From: Sedimenticola thiotaurini
GTDB taxonomy: Bacteria > Pseudomonadota > Gammaproteobacteria > Chromatiales > Chromatiaceae
Assembly (NCBI RefSeq): GCF_001007875.1
Contig: NZ_CP011412.1
Span: forward strand, 2,232,001 to 2,296,000
Direction: 5' to 3'
DNA: 64,000 bases
Shown: positions 1-9,674 of the stretch, piece by piece
How the letters are laid out: the number at the start of each line of letters is the position of its first letter
Position numbering within the stretch: the first letter of the stretch is position 1
The notes under the pieces: model-generated
Told to the model about the DNA's origin: nothing
What the model saw: the letters and a program-made list of their open reading frames with translations, nothing else
The model's database searches: none
Position numbers and translations under genes: made by a program

Positions 1-1162
1 GATGCTGCAGCGGCTGATCACAATAGAGTAGCACCGGGTTCATGAAGGCACCCTCGCCGGCCGGCGTCTCGTTTGGATCGCCGTAGACGATCTCACAGCT
101 TTTGGCCAACTCGCTGATGCGCCCCCGTACTTCATTGCACTGGTCACCACTGGCCAGGGCACCCATGGTGACACCCTCCTGATCCGGATCACCCACCACC
201 ACCTTGGCCAAACGTGCCTTCAGGGCCTCGATCACCGCCGGGGCCAGTTGGCGTGGCACCAGGGCGCGCCGGATGGCGGTACACTTCTGTCCGCACTTCA
301 CCGTCATCTCCCGAACCACCTCTTTGACGTAGAGATCAAACTCTTCCGTGCCCGGTTTGGCATCGGGCCCCAGAATAGAGGCGTTGAGGGAATCGGCCTC
401 CATGGTGAAGCGTACCGAGTTATCCAGGATAGCCGGGTGGCGGCGCAACATCTGGCCGGTGGAGGCGGAGCCGGTGAAGGTGACCGCATCCTGGCAGGTG
501 ACATGATCCAGCAGGTCACCCACGCTGCCACAGATCAGTTGCAACGAACCCTCCGGCAGGATACCTGATCCGATCATGTGCCGGACCATCAGTTCGGTCA
601 GATAGGCGGTCTGGCTGGCCGGCTTGATAATACAGGGCACGCCGGCGATGAAACTGGGGGCCAGCTTCTCCAGCATACCCCAGCAGGGGAAGTTGAAGGC
701 GTTGATATGGATCGCCACCCCTTCCAACGGCACATGGATATGTTGTCCGACAAAGGTACCTTTGCGGGACAGCATCTCCGGCTGACCATCGATATAGACG
801 TGGCTGTTGGGCATCTCCCGCCGCCCCTTGCTGGAGTAAGCAAACAGGGTGCCGGTGCCGCCTTCGATATCGATCCAGGAGTCGGAACGGGTTGCGCCGG
901 TGTGCCGGGAGAGTGCATAGAACTCCTCCTTGCGCTCCTGCAGATAGAGACCCAACTCCTTCAGTTTATAGGCGCGTTCATGAAAGGTCAGCGCCCGCAA
1001 CGCCGGTCCACCCACTTCCCGGCCGTAACGCAGCATGGCCTGGAAATCCACCCCCTGGCTGTCGATCTCCGCCACCGGCTCCCCGGTCACCGCGCTGTGC
1101 AACACAGTACCCTGCCCCGTCCCCTCTACCCATGCGCCACAGGCATAACTCTTCAAACGCAT
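1..1162 (-). CDS. paaZ: PaaZ, aldehyde dehydrogenase part (partial, C-terminus off window)
   Basis: Oxepin-CoA hydrolase/3-oxo-5,6-dehydrosuberyl-CoA semialdehyde dehydrogenase of the aerobic phenylacetyl-CoA pathway. The 387 visible residues run from ATG at 1162, behind a GGAGGAG ribosome site, to the left window edge without a stop. The aldehyde dehydrogenase core is plain: NAFNFPCWG near residue 154, the general base Glu in TMEADSLN (about 255) and the catalytic Cys in GQKCTAIRR (about 294). The C-terminal MaoC-like hydratase domain of full-length PaaZ would lie beyond position 1, so whether it is present cannot be judged. It diverges from paaFGHJK across a 350-base intergenic region, which fits a shared control region. 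Confidence 0.93.
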   Translation of the reverse strand, partial: MRLKSYACGAWVEGTGQGTVLHSAVTGEPVAEIDSQGVDFQAMLRYGREVGGPALRALTFHERAYKLKELGLYLQERKEEFYALSRHTGATRSDSWIDIEGGTGTLFAYSSKGRREMPNSHVYIDGQPEMLSRKGTFVGQHIHVPLEGVAIHINAFNFPCWGMLEKLAPSFIAGVPCIIKPASQTAYLTELMVRHMIGSGILPEGSLQLICGSVGDLLDHVTCQDAVTFTGSASTGQMLRRHPAILDNSVRFTMEADSLNASILGPDAKPGTEEFDLYVKEVVREMTVKCGQKCTAIRRALVPRQLAPAVIEALKARLAKVVVGDPDQEGVTMGALASGDQCNEVRGRISELAKSCEIVYGDPNETPAGEGAFMNPVLLYCDQPLQH

Positions 1163-1515
1163 CGCTCGCTCCTCCGGCCCACCAGGGCCTGCTTTCATGC
1201 TGTTGGTTACTTGCTAAAAGTATGGACTGCCGGACCGCTCCGACCACCCCGACTGGGAAAGGGGCTATGCTGACGACAGCGGCTTGCAGTGCTACAGATG
1301 GCTGACCGGATAGTAGCCCGTCATCTAAAACGATACAATAAATTATCAATTATTTTATTTTTTGTAGCATTTTAAAACGGAGTTGTGTTAAAACAGGAAC
1401 CATCATTGGATCATCGCCCGGATACCCGCCCAAGACGGGTAACCCCTGATAAAAACCTTAAAAAACAGGGACAAATTATCCGACGCGATATCCACAGGTG
1501 AGGAGAGGAGATGAC
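1163..1515. promoter_or_regulatory. Divergent paaZ / paaF control region
   Basis: This 353-base gap holds no convincing gene. Its centre, about 1320-1400, is strikingly AT-rich against GC-rich flanks, as expected for two divergent promoters. On the minus strand a TTGATA followed 16 bases later by TAGATG (about 1351 down to 1324) could serve paaZ. No -35/-10 pair on the plus strand is convincing. The paaF ribosome site AGGAGAGGAG lies at 1501-1510. I could not recognise a PaaX- or PaaR-type operator with confidence. Confidence 0.4.
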
Positions 1516-2295
1516 ATGACAGCCTATTCGGACATCCTGCTGGATACGCCCCACAATGGCGTCCAACTGATACGGCTGAATCGGCCCGAGGCCCGTAATG
1601 CGTTGCGCAATACCCTGTTGGGTGAGCTGGCCGATGCGCTGCAAAACGCGGCCCGGGATGAGCAGATCAGGGCCGTGGTCATTACCGGATCGGATCAGGT
1701 ATTCGCCGCTGGTGCGGACATCAAGGAGATGGCGGCACTGGATGCGGTGGGACTCTGGAAAGATCCCCGTCCGACCTACTGGAAGGCTATCCGCACTTTT
1801 CCCAAACCCCTGATCGCCTCGGTCAACGGATACTGTCTCGGGGGTGGCATGGAGCTGGCCATGCACGCCGACATCATCATTGCCGGCGAAGATGCCCAAT
1901 TCGGCCAACCCGAGATCAACCTGGGCATCATCCCCGGCGCCGGCGGCACCCAGCGGTTGATACGGACGGTCGGCAAGGCGCTGGCCATGAGACTGGTCCT
2001 CAGCGGCGAGTTCATCCCGGCACGGCAGGCGCTGACCGCCGGCCTGGTAGCGGAAGTGACCCAGCCGGAGCTGACCCTGAAACGGGCTATCGCCCTGGCG
2101 GAGAGCATCGCCAGTAAATCACCGGTTGCAGTACGGCTGGCCAAAGAGGCCATTCTGGCCGGCTTTGAGACCTCCCTGAGCCAGGGACTGGAGCTGGAGC
2201 GCAAGGCGTTCCTGTTCCTGGCCGCCACCGAAGACCGCCAGGAGGGCATCAACGCCTTTCTGGAGAAACGTCCCCCCCAATTCAAAGGCCAATAA
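1516..2295 (+). CDS. paaF: 2,3-dehydroadipyl-CoA hydratase (enoyl-CoA hydratase)
   Basis: Crotonase-family protein of 259 residues, close to the usual PaaF length. It hydrates 2,3-dehydroadipyl-CoA to 3-hydroxyadipyl-CoA in the lower phenylacetate pathway. Visible family marks are the oxyanion-hole segment AAGADIKEM, the GGGMELAMHADI helix and the QPEINLGIIPGAGGTQRL stretch carrying the catalytic Glu. The start chosen is ATG 1516, five bases after AGGAGAGGAG; an in-frame GTG at 1498 lies upstream of that ribosome site and is unlikely. First gene of the plus-strand paaFGHJK run, 11 bases before paaG. Other short-chain enoyl-CoA hydratase roles cannot be excluded from sequence alone. Confidence 0.88.
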   Translation: MTAYSDILLDTPHNGVQLIRLNRPEARNALRNTLLGELADALQNAARDEQIRAVVITGSDQVFAAGADIKEMAALDAVGLWKDPRPTYWKAIRTFPKPLIASVNGYCLGGGMELAMHADIIIAGEDAQFGQPEINLGIIPGAGGTQRLIRTVGKALAMRLVLSGEFIPARQALTAGLVAEVTQPELTLKRAIALAESIASKSPVAVRLAKEAILAGFETSLSQGLELERKAFLFLAATEDRQEGINAFLEKRPPQFKGQ

Positions 2296-2306
2296 CAGAG
2301 AGTTCC

Positions 2307-3098
2307 ATGAGTTATCACACCCTACTATTCCAGGTTGAGGCCGGTGTCGCCACCCTGACCCTGAACCGTCCGGAGAGCCTCAACAGCTTCAATACCGAGA
2401 TGCATGCGGAGATCCGGGATGCACTCAAGCAGGTCCGACAGGACCCGGCCATCCGCTGCCTGCTGCTGACCGGCGCCGGACGCGGCTTCTGCGCCGGCCA
2501 GGATCTCAACGACCGGGCCGTGGCGCCGGGCGAGGCGATGCCGGATCTGAGTCGCTCCATCAAACAGAACTACAATCCGCTAGTACACAGCCTGATGAGC
2601 CTGGACAAACCGGTGGTCTGCGCCGTGAATGGCGTGGCGGCCGGCGCTGGCGCCAACATTGCCCTGGCTTGTGACATCGTGTTGGCGGCCCGCTCGGCCA
2701 ACTTCATCCAGGGCTTCTCCAAGATCGGCCTGATTCCCGATTCTGGCGGCACCTGGACCCTGCCCCGACTGGTGGGGCGGGCCCGGGCCATGGGCATGGC
2801 CATGCTGAGTAACAAGCTGACGGCGGAGCAGGCGGCCCAGTGGGGACTGATCTGGCAGGTGGTGGATGATGACCAACTGATGGACGAAGCCCACAGCCTG
2901 GCCGCCCATCTGGCCACCCAACCCACCAAGGGCCTGGCTCTGACCAAGCGCGCCATCAACGCGGCCGGCGGCAACAGCCTGGAGCAGCAGCTGGAGCTGG
3001 AGTGCGACCTGCAATACATCGCCGGCTGCAGCCACGATTATCGGGAAGGGGTCGCCGCCTTCGTCGGCAAGCGCAAACCGGAATTCAAGGGAGAGTGA
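2307..3098 (+). CDS. paaG: 1,2-epoxyphenylacetyl-CoA isomerase
   Basis: Second crotonase-family gene (263 residues), directly downstream of paaF. PaaG isomerises ring-1,2-epoxyphenylacetyl-CoA to oxepin-CoA and also shifts double bonds in the later beta-oxidation steps. The sequence shows the PaaG-like [13 protein letters not shown] segment near residue 60 (Asp-containing and different from the PaaF AAGADIKEM), [17 protein letters not shown], and [18 protein letters not shown]. The distinction from PaaF rests on these motifs and gene order. A five-base gap separates its stop from paaH, implying translational coupling. Confidence 0.88.
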   Translation: MSYHTLLFQVEAGVATLTLNRPESLNSFNTEMHAEIRDALKQVRQDPAIRCLLLTGAGRGFCAGQDLNDRAVAPGEAMPDLSRSIKQNYNPLVHSLMSLDKPVVCAVNGVAAGAGANIALACDIVLAARSANFIQGFSKIGLIPDSGGTWTLPRLVGRARAMGMAMLSNKLTAEQAAQWGLIWQVVDDDQLMDEAHSLAAHLATQPTKGLALTKRAINAAGGNSLEQQLELECDLQYIAGCSHDYREGVAAFVGKRKPEFKGE

Positions 3099-3103
3099 CA
3101 GCC

Positions 3104-4621
3104 ATGACCGCCCTCACCCCCGACCAGACCATCGCCGTCATCGGTGCCGGCACCATGGGCGCCGGCATCGCCCAGATCGCTGCGGCTGCCGGCCACCCCA
3201 CGCTGCTGTTTGATGCCAACCCGCAGGCGGTCGAGCGGGGTATCGAGCAGATCGACGCCGGTCTGAAAAAACGGGTTGCCCGGGGCAAGATGGACGACGC
3301 CCGGCGCAGTGCCCTGCTGGCCAACATCACACCCGCCACTCGCCTGGAGGAGCTGGCCGGCGCCGCCCTGGTGGTGGAGGCGATTGTCGAAAATCTGCAG
3401 GTCAAACAGGAGCTGTTCGCCCAGCTGGAAGCCCTGTGCGATGCCCGGACCATTCTCGCCACCAATACTTCGTCGCTGTCAGTGACCGCCATCGCCGCCG
3501 GGCTGGCACGACCCGGCAACCTGGTGGGTATGCACTTTTTCAATCCGGCTCCGGTCATGAAACTGGTGGAGGTGGTCTCCGGCGTAACCACCAGCCCGAC
3601 GGCGGCCCGGACCGTGTTCGACACCGCCGCCCAATGGGGCAAGCGACCGGTGTTTGCCAAATCCACTCCCGGCTTCATCGTCAACCGGGTGGCCCGGCCC
3701 TTTTATGCCGAAGGGCTGCGTCTGCTGGAAGAGGGGGCCGCTGATGTCGCTACCCTGGATGCCATCATGCGCGAAGCGGGCGGATTCCGCATGGGACCGT
3801 TCGAACTGATGGATCTGATCGGTCATGACGTCAACTACGCCGTCACCAACACGGTCTACGCCGGCTTCTATTATGATCCCCGTTTTCTCCCCTCCCTGAT
3901 CCAGAAAGAGCTGGTGGACGGGGGCCTCTACGGGCGCAAGAGCGGCCAGGGCTTCTACGACTACCGGGAGGGAGCGGCACCGGCAGCACCGAGTGACGCA
4001 CCATCAGCACCGATGCCCGCCACCATCGAGGTGACCGGCAAACTGGGTATCGCTGAGCCACTGGTGGAACGCTGGAAGCAGGCGGGCATCCGCATCAAGC
4101 GCACCGAAGGTAACGGCTGGATCCGTATCGGCCATACCCGCATCGCCCTCACCGATGGCCGCTCGGCCACCCGCCGGGCCGCTACCGATCATCTGCCGGA
4201 CACCATCCTGTTCGACCTGGCACTGGATTACACCCAGGCGAAACGCTTCGCCCTGGCCCCGGCCGACAACGCCTCTGCCGAGGCCCTGCAACAGGCCACC
4301 GGGCTGTTCCAGGCGCTGGGCAACCCGGTCTCGGTAATGGCCGATATCCCCGGCATGGTGGTGATGCGTACCGTCTGCATGCTCGCCAACGAAGCGGCGG
4401 ATGCGGTGTTCCAGCAGGTGTGTGACGCCGCCGGTGCCGACAGCGCCATGCAGAACGGCGTCAACTACCCGCTCGGCCCGCTGACCTGGGCAGAACGGAT
4501 CGGCCTGCCCCAGGTGTTGGCGGTGTTGGAGAATCTGCAACAGGCCTATGGCCTGGATCGTTACCGGGTCTCACAGCTGTTGCGCCGCAAGGTCGAAGGT
4601 AGCAACACCTTCTATCCCTGA
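3104..4621 (+). CDS. paaH: 3-hydroxyadipyl-CoA dehydrogenase
   Basis: NAD-dependent 3-hydroxyacyl-CoA dehydrogenase, 505 residues, oxidising 3-hydroxyadipyl-CoA to 3-oxoadipyl-CoA. An N-terminal Rossmann motif [10 protein letters not shown] sits near residue 12, followed by [15 protein letters not shown] with the catalytic His and a first C-terminal dehydrogenase domain. An alanine/proline linker near residue 295 leads to a second, shorter C-terminal dehydrogenase repeat. ATG 3104 is chosen because the open frame extending back to 3002 overlaps paaG and encodes an Arg-rich stretch unlike the family. It sits between paaG and paaJ as in many paa clusters. Confidence 0.9.
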   Translation: MTALTPDQTIAVIGAGTMGAGIAQIAAAAGHPTLLFDANPQAVERGIEQIDAGLKKRVARGKMDDARRSALLANITPATRLEELAGAALVVEAIVENLQVKQELFAQLEALCDARTILATNTSSLSVTAIAAGLARPGNLVGMHFFNPAPVMKLVEVVSGVTTSPTAARTVFDTAAQWGKRPVFAKSTPGFIVNRVARPFYAEGLRLLEEGAADVATLDAIMREAGGFRMGPFELMDLIGHDVNYAVTNTVYAGFYYDPRFLPSLIQKELVDGGLYGRKSGQGFYDYREGAAPAAPSDAPSAPMPATIEVTGKLGIAEPLVERWKQAGIRIKRTEGNGWIRIGHTRIALTDGRSATRRAATDHLPDTILFDLALDYTQAKRFALAPADNASAEALQQATGLFQALGNPVSVMADIPGMVVMRTVCMLANEAADAVFQQVCDAAGADSAMQNGVNYPLGPLTWAERIGLPQVLAVLENLQQAYGLDRYRVSQLLRRKVEGSNTFYP

Positions 4622-4652
4622 AGCGGACTGACCGACAAACCAGACATAGAGA

Positions 4653-5870
4653 ATGAACATGAACGACGCCTATATCTTTGATGCCATCCGTACCCCCATC
4701 GGCCGCTTTGGTGGCGCCCTCTCCAGCGTGCGTGCCGACGACCTGGGGGCCATCCCCCTGCGGGCACTGATGGAGCGCAATCCTGCCGTGGACTGGAACC
4801 AGGTGGAGGACGTGATTTTCGGCTGCGCCAACCAGGCGGGTGAGGACAACCGCAATGTGGCCCGCATGTCCGCCCTGCTGGCGGGACTGCCGGTCAACGT
4901 GCCCGGCACCACGGTCAACCGTCTGTGCGGCTCCGGGATGGATGCGGTGAGCATGGCGGCCCGCGCCATCAAGACCGGCGAAGCGCAACTGATGATTGCC
5001 GGCGGTGTCGAGTCCATGTCCCGGGCACCGTTCGTCATGCCCAAGGCGGACAGTGCCTTCTCCCGCAAGGCGGAGATCTATGACACCACGATCGGCTGGC
5101 GCTTCGTCAACCGGCTGATGAAACAGCAGTTCGGCATCGACTCCATGCCGGAGACCGCGGAAAACGTGGCCGAACAGTTCAATATTTCGCGCCAGGATCA
5201 GGACGCCTTTGCCCTGCGCAGCCAGCAGCGTACCGGGGCCGCCCAAGCCAGTGGCCGCCTGGCACAGGAGATCGTGCCGGTCACCATCCCACAGCGTAAA
5301 GGCGACCCGATTGTGGTGACCGAGGACGAACATCCGCGTCCTGATACCCGGCTGGAGAAACTGGCCAGTCTGCCCACCCCGTTCCGCCAGGGCGGCTCCG
5401 TAACCGCCGGTAACGCCTCCGGTGTCAATGACGGCGCCTGCGCCCTGTTACTGGGCTCCAGGCAAGCGGCAGAGCGATTCGGCCTCACGCCCAGGGCACG
5501 GGTGGTGGCGGCCACGGCGGTGGGGGTGGAACCCCGCATCATGGGCTTCGGCCCGGCACCCGCTACCCGCAAGCTGCTGCAGATGACCGGTCTGACCATT
5601 GAACAGATGGACGTGATTGAACTGAACGAGGCGTTCGCCGCCCAGGGACTGGCGGTGCTACGGGACCTGAGGGTGGCGGACGACGCCCCTCACGTCAATC
5701 CGAACGGCGGTGCCATCGCTCTGGGACACCCCCTCGGCATGAGCGGGGCACGGCTGGTCACCACCGCGATGTACCAGCTGCAGCAGACCGGTGGACGTTA
5801 CGCCCTCTGCACCATGTGTATCGGCGTCGGCCAGGGCATCGCCCTGATCATTGAACGGGTTGAGGACTGA
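4653..5870 (+). CDS. paaJ: 3-oxoadipyl-CoA / 3-oxo-5,6-dehydrosuberyl-CoA thiolase
   Basis: Thiolase-family acyltransferase of 405 residues that cleaves 3-oxoadipyl-CoA into acetyl-CoA and succinyl-CoA. The acylated Cys lies in [18 protein letters not shown] near residue 90. The His of [12 protein letters not shown] and the terminal [17 protein letters not shown] motif with the second active-site Cys are intact. A second in-frame ATG at 4659 ([12 protein letters not shown]) is an equally plausible start. It ends the beta-oxidation part of the operon; 148 bases then separate it from paaK. Confidence 0.9.
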   Translation: MNMNDAYIFDAIRTPIGRFGGALSSVRADDLGAIPLRALMERNPAVDWNQVEDVIFGCANQAGEDNRNVARMSALLAGLPVNVPGTTVNRLCGSGMDAVSMAARAIKTGEAQLMIAGGVESMSRAPFVMPKADSAFSRKAEIYDTTIGWRFVNRLMKQQFGIDSMPETAENVAEQFNISRQDQDAFALRSQQRTGAAQASGRLAQEIVPVTIPQRKGDPIVVTEDEHPRPDTRLEKLASLPTPFRQGGSVTAGNASGVNDGACALLLGSRQAAERFGLTPRARVVAATAVGVEPRIMGFGPAPATRKLLQMTGLTIEQMDVIELNEAFAAQGLAVLRDLRVADDAPHVNPNGGAIALGHPLGMSGARLVTTAMYQLQQTGGRYALCTMCIGVGQGIALIIERVED

Positions 5871-6018
5871 AGCGACGCAGTGCGACAGCCAGCCGACGCG
5901 GCGAAACCCTTAACAAAAGCAGACCGATTTAAAAACAACATTATCCGGGCAGGCGCCGCCAGCGACCTGAATAACACCAACAACACCCGGTCATGACAGA
6001 GATGAGAGGAGTGTGATT

Positions 6019-7368
6019 ATGAACGACCCACGGGCCGCACTGGAACCGATTGAAAAAGCCAGCCTGGATGAGTTACGAAGCCTCCAACTGGAGCGACTGA
6101 AGTGGTCCCTGAAGCACGCCTACGACAACTCGCCCTTTTACAAGGCGCGTTTTGATCAGGCCGGCGTACATCCGGATGACCTGCAGAATCTCTCCGACCT
6201 GAGTCGTTTTCCGTTCACCCACAAGCAGGACCTGCGGGACAACTACCCGTTCAACATGTTCGCGGTACCGAAACAGAAGGTAGTGCGGGTGCATGCCTCC
6301 AGCGGCACCACCGGCAAGGCGACCGTGGTCGGCTATACCCAGAATGATATCGACACCTGGGGCAACGCGGTGGCCCGCTCCATCCGCGCCGCCGGGGGCC
6401 GACCCGGTGACACCTGCCATATCGCCTACGGTTACGGACTCTTTACCGGTGGACTGGGCGCCCATTACGGTGCCGAACGGCTCGGCTGTACCGTTATCCC
6501 CATGTCCGGTGGCCAGACCGAGAAACAGGTGCAGCTGATCAGTGACTTTGAACCCCGCATCATCATGGTCACCCCCTCCTACTTCCTCAATATCATCGAC
6601 GAGATGGAGCGCCAGGGACTCGACCCGAAATCCAGCTCCCTGGAGATCGGCATCTTCGGCGCAGAGCCCTGGACCAACGCCATGCGCCAGGAGATGGAAG
6701 AGCGTATGGGCATCGATGCGGTGGATATCTACGGCCTCTCCGAAGTGATCGGTCCCGGGGTGGCCCAGGAGTGCGCCGAGACCAAGGATGGCCTGACCAT
6801 CTGGGAAGACCTGTTCTACCCGGAGATTATCGACCCGGAGAGCGGCGAAGTGCTACCGGACGGTGAACCGGGCGAACTGGTATTCACCTCCCTGACCAAG
6901 GAGGCACTGCCGATGATCCGTTATCGTACCCGGGATCTGACCCGGCTGCTGCCCGGCACCGCCCGCACCATGCGCCGCATGGACAAGATCACCGGCCGCT
7001 CTGACGACATGATGATCATCCGGGGGGTGAATGTGTTCCCGACCCAGATCGAGGAGATCATTCTCACCATGCCGCAGTTGACCGCCCATTATCAGCTGGA
7101 ACTGTATCGGGACGGCCACCTGGATAAGCTGAAAGTTTTTGTCGAGCAGAAGCCCGATGCGGGCCTGGATCGCCAACAACGTGATACGCTAGCCAAGACC
7201 CTGTGGCATAAAATCAAATCCTATGTGGGCATCAGTACCCAGGTCACGGTCTGTGAACCGGGCCAGGTGGACCGCTCACAGGGCAAGGCACAACGGGTGG
7301 TTGATAATCGCCCCAAAGATGACGTTCTGATGGAGACGGCCAACAAGGTCTCCAGCGGAGCCGCATGA
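6019..7368 (+). CDS. paaK: Phenylacetate-CoA ligase, copy 1
   Basis: AMP-forming ligase (449 residues) that activates phenylacetate to phenylacetyl-CoA with ATP and CoA. The phosphate-binding loop SSGTTGK lies at about residues 94-100, the adenylate motif region is DIYGLSEVIGPGV, and the hinge/A8 region is GRSDDMMIIRGVNVFPTQIEE. ATG 6019 follows GAGAGGA by about eight bases; an in-frame GTG two codons earlier is less likely. The stretch before the hinge reads TARTMRR, like the enterobacterial PaaK, and lacks the cysteines that copy 2 carries there. It follows the lower-pathway genes and precedes the transporter. Confidence 0.93.
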   Translation: MNDPRAALEPIEKASLDELRSLQLERLKWSLKHAYDNSPFYKARFDQAGVHPDDLQNLSDLSRFPFTHKQDLRDNYPFNMFAVPKQKVVRVHASSGTTGKATVVGYTQNDIDTWGNAVARSIRAAGGRPGDTCHIAYGYGLFTGGLGAHYGAERLGCTVIPMSGGQTEKQVQLISDFEPRIIMVTPSYFLNIIDEMERQGLDPKSSSLEIGIFGAEPWTNAMRQEMEERMGIDAVDIYGLSEVIGPGVAQECAETKDGLTIWEDLFYPEIIDPESGEVLPDGEPGELVFTSLTKEALPMIRYRTRDLTRLLPGTARTMRRMDKITGRSDDMMIIRGVNVFPTQIEEIILTMPQLTAHYQLELYRDGHLDKLKVFVEQKPDAGLDRQQRDTLAKTLWHKIKSYVGISTQVTVCEPGQVDRSQGKAQRVVDNRPKDDVLMETANKVSSGAA

Positions 7369-7374
7369 ACCCGA

Positions 7375-7410
7375 CCCCGGCCTCCCGCTTGATGCGGCCA
7401 CCGGCCGGGG
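7375..7410 (+). terminator. GC-rich inverted repeat after paaK
   Basis: An eight-base perfect inverted repeat, CCCCGGCC at 7375-7382 and GGCCGGGG at 7403-7410, encloses a 20-base loop. It lies just after the paaK stop and is followed by GTTAATAAAT rather than a clean T-run. It may attenuate transcription or stabilise the paaK transcript end before the transporter operon; it is not a textbook intrinsic terminator. Confidence 0.4.
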
Positions 7411-7483
7411 GTTAATAAATGTTGCAGACCATGTATCTGCAATCTGTGCACAGCAAAGCGAGTGAAATCGAGGAGAGAGGATA

Positions 7484-8629
7484 ATGAAATCAACAAAACT
7501 GGCATCCACCCTGGCCATCGGCGCACTACTGACCCTGGGGGCCGGGCAGGCTTCGGCGGCGGAGCCGATCCGTATTGGTACTTTTCTGTCGGTGACCGGG
7601 CCGGCATCGTTTCTGGGCGATCCGGAGCTGAAGACCCTGCAGATGTATATCGAGAACATCAACGCCAAGGGTGGTGTGGATGGTCGCCCGGTGGAGCTGG
7701 TGCACTACGACACCGGCGGTAATGCCAAGGAGGCGGTCAACTTCGCCAAGCGCCTGATCCAGAAGGACAAGGTGGATGTCATCGTGGGCGGTTCCACCTC
7801 CGGCTCCAGCCTCTCGGTGATGCCGCTGGTCGAGCGCGCCAAGATCCCCTTTATCTCCCTGGCCGGCTCCATCAAGATCATCGACCCGGTACAGAAGTGG
7901 ACCTTCAAGACCCCCCACACCGACCGCATGGCCGCCCAGAAGATCTACGAGGATATGCAGAAGCGCGGCATCACCAAGGTGGCCCTGATCAGCGGCAACG
8001 GCGGTTTTGGCAAGTCCGGCCGTGCCCAGAGCCTGGCCATGGCACCCAACTATGATATCGAGATCGTCGCCGACGAGCAGTACGGCGCCAAGGATACCGA
8101 TATGACCGCCCAGCTCACCAAGATCCGCGACACCGACGCCCAGGCGATCCTCAACTTCGGCTTCGGTTCCGGTCCGGCGATTGTCACCAAGAACGTGCGT
8201 CAGCTCGGCATCACCCTGCCGCTCTACCAGTCCCACGGCGTCGCCTCCAAGAAGTTCATCGAGCTGGCCGGTGACGCGGCCGAGGGCGTACGCCTGCCCG
8301 CCGCTGCACTGCTGGTGGCCGAGAAGCTGCCCCAGAGCGATCCCCAGCGGCCGGTACTGCTCGGTTACAAGAACCTCTACGAGGGCAAGTACGGTGATGT
8401 CTCCACCTTCGGCGGCCACGCCTATGACGGCCTCATGATCGCCCTGGAGGCGATCGATCGCGCCGACTCCACCGACAAGGCCAAGGTGCGTGACGAGATC
8501 GAGAAGACCACCAACTTCCCCGGCACCGGCGGCGTGTTCACCATGAGTCCCACCGACCACCTGGGTCTGGGGCTGGACGCCTTCCAGATGCTGGAGATCA
8601 AAAACGGCGACTGGACCATCGTCAACTGA
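7484..8629 (+). CDS. Periplasmic solute-binding protein of a branched-chain-type ABC transporter
   Basis: Periplasmic binding protein of the LivK/ANF-receptor type (Peripla_BP_6), 381 residues. A signal peptide is clear: Lys near the N-terminus, a hydrophobic core (LASTLAIGALLTLGAG) and a likely Ala-X-Ala cut after QASA. The mature start EPIRIGTFLSVTGPASFLG and the VDVIVGGSTSGSSLSVMPL segment fit this family. Because it lies between paaK, paaI and a second ligase, an aryl acid such as phenylacetate is a more likely ligand than leucine. The ligand is inference. Downstream permeases and ATPases complete the importer. Confidence 0.85.
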   Translation: MKSTKLASTLAIGALLTLGAGQASAAEPIRIGTFLSVTGPASFLGDPELKTLQMYIENINAKGGVDGRPVELVHYDTGGNAKEAVNFAKRLIQKDKVDVIVGGSTSGSSLSVMPLVERAKIPFISLAGSIKIIDPVQKWTFKTPHTDRMAAQKIYEDMQKRGITKVALISGNGGFGKSGRAQSLAMAPNYDIEIVADEQYGAKDTDMTAQLTKIRDTDAQAILNFGFGSGPAIVTKNVRQLGITLPLYQSHGVASKKFIELAGDAAEGVRLPAAALLVAEKLPQSDPQRPVLLGYKNLYEGKYGDVSTFGGHAYDGLMIALEAIDRADSTDKAKVRDEIEKTTNFPGTGGVFTMSPTDHLGLGLDAFQMLEIKNGDWTIVN

Positions 8630-8640
8630 GTCCGGCGGGC

Positions 8641-8659
8641 GGCCCGGTGTGACCGGGCC
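8641..8659 (+). repeat. Intercistronic hairpin after the binding-protein gene
   Basis: GGCCCGG (8641-8647) and CCGGGCC (8653-8659) form a seven-base stem with a TGTGA loop, 11 bases after the stop of the binding-protein gene. There is no T-run. Such hairpins often protect the upstream message, so that the binding protein is made in excess over the membrane parts. That role is inferred from position. Confidence 0.55.
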
Positions 8660-8790
8660 GTCCACCGTCCGCCCGTGGCGGATGGGCCCGACACGCAACC
8701 CGTTCAAAAACCCGGGAGTAGCGCCACCTCACCGCCCTGTCAACCGGCAGCGGTACGGCTGGACAGCTTCCCCGACACAGGATTTCTCGG

Positions 8791-9672
8791 ATGTTCGATC
8801 AGATCCTCCAGTTTCTGCTTACCGGCATCACCGTCGGCTCCACCTATGCCCTGGTGGGACTCGGTTTTGCCATTATCTATAACGCCTCGGATGTGGTGAA
8901 CTTCTCCCAGGGGGAGTTCGTCATGATCGGTGCCATGAGCGCGGTGGCGCTCTCTGCCGGCGACAGCGGTCTGCCCCTGTGGGCCGCCGCCCTCGGTGCG
9001 GTACTGATCACCACCCTGGTGGGTATGGCGCTGCAGCGCTTCGCCATCGCCCCGGCCCGGGGCGCCTCGGTGGTCACCACCATCATCATCACCATCGGCG
9101 CCTCCATCTTCCTGCGCGGCGTGGCCCTGCTGGTGTGGGGCAAGGATCTGTTCGCCCTGCCGCCGTTCTCCGGTGATGCACCGATCCAGGTCGGCAACGC
9201 CACCGTGCTGCCCCAGAGTCTCTGGGTCATGGGCGGTGCCGCCGTGCTGGTGTTCGGTGCCCAGCACTTCTTCACCCACACCACCCTGGGCAAGGCGATC
9301 CTCGCCTGCTCCTGCAACAAGACCGCCGCCCACCTGGTGGGGATCAACGTCAGCATCATGCTGCTGGTCGCCTACGGCCTCTCCGCCGCCCTCGGCGCCA
9401 TGGCCGGGATCCTGGTGGCACCGATCACCTTCGCCTCCTATGACACCGGTGTCATGCTCGGCCTGAAGGGCTTCTCCGCCGCCATCCTCGGCGGTATGGG
9501 CAACCCCATGGGGGCGGTCGCCGGTGGCCTGCTGCTGGGCCTGATCGAGTCCCTCTCCGCCGGCCTTATCTCGTCCGGTTACAAGGATGCGATCGGCTTT
9601 ATCATCCTGCTGCTGGTGCTGTTCTTCCGCCCCAGCGGCCTGTTCGGCAAAGCGTCCGTGGAGCGGGTATAA
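8791..9672 (+). CDS. Branched-chain-type ABC transporter permease (LivH-like)
   Basis: Integral membrane permease, 293 residues, with about eight hydrophobic segments. The N-terminus ITVGSTYALVGLGFAIIYNASDVVNFSQGEF is the LivH hallmark, and LGGMGNPMGAVAGGLLLG near residue 230 is the family loop that contacts the ATPases. It is the first of two permeases, ending two bases before the LivM-like gene. No strong ribosome site precedes ATG 8791, so some dependence on upstream translation or a shifted start is possible. Substrate is not readable from the sequence; the paa context points to aryl acids. Confidence 0.88.
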   Translation: MFDQILQFLLTGITVGSTYALVGLGFAIIYNASDVVNFSQGEFVMIGAMSAVALSAGDSGLPLWAAALGAVLITTLVGMALQRFAIAPARGASVVTTIIITIGASIFLRGVALLVWGKDLFALPPFSGDAPIQVGNATVLPQSLWVMGGAAVLVFGAQHFFTHTTLGKAILACSCNKTAAHLVGINVSIMLLVAYGLSAALGAMAGILVAPITFASYDTGVMLGLKGFSAAILGGMGNPMGAVAGGLLLGLIESLSAGLISSGYKDAIGFIILLLVLFFRPSGLFGKASVERV

Positions 9673-9674
9673 CC

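Noticed and set aside
3002-3103. Upstream start for paaH
   Set aside because: The extra 34 residues are Arg-rich, overlap paaG and do not resemble the family; ATG 3104 leads straight into the Rossmann motif.
7526-8707. 393-codon minus-strand frame opposite the binding-protein gene
   Set aside because: A Gly/Val/Leu/His-rich shadow of a clear periplasmic binding protein with signal peptide.
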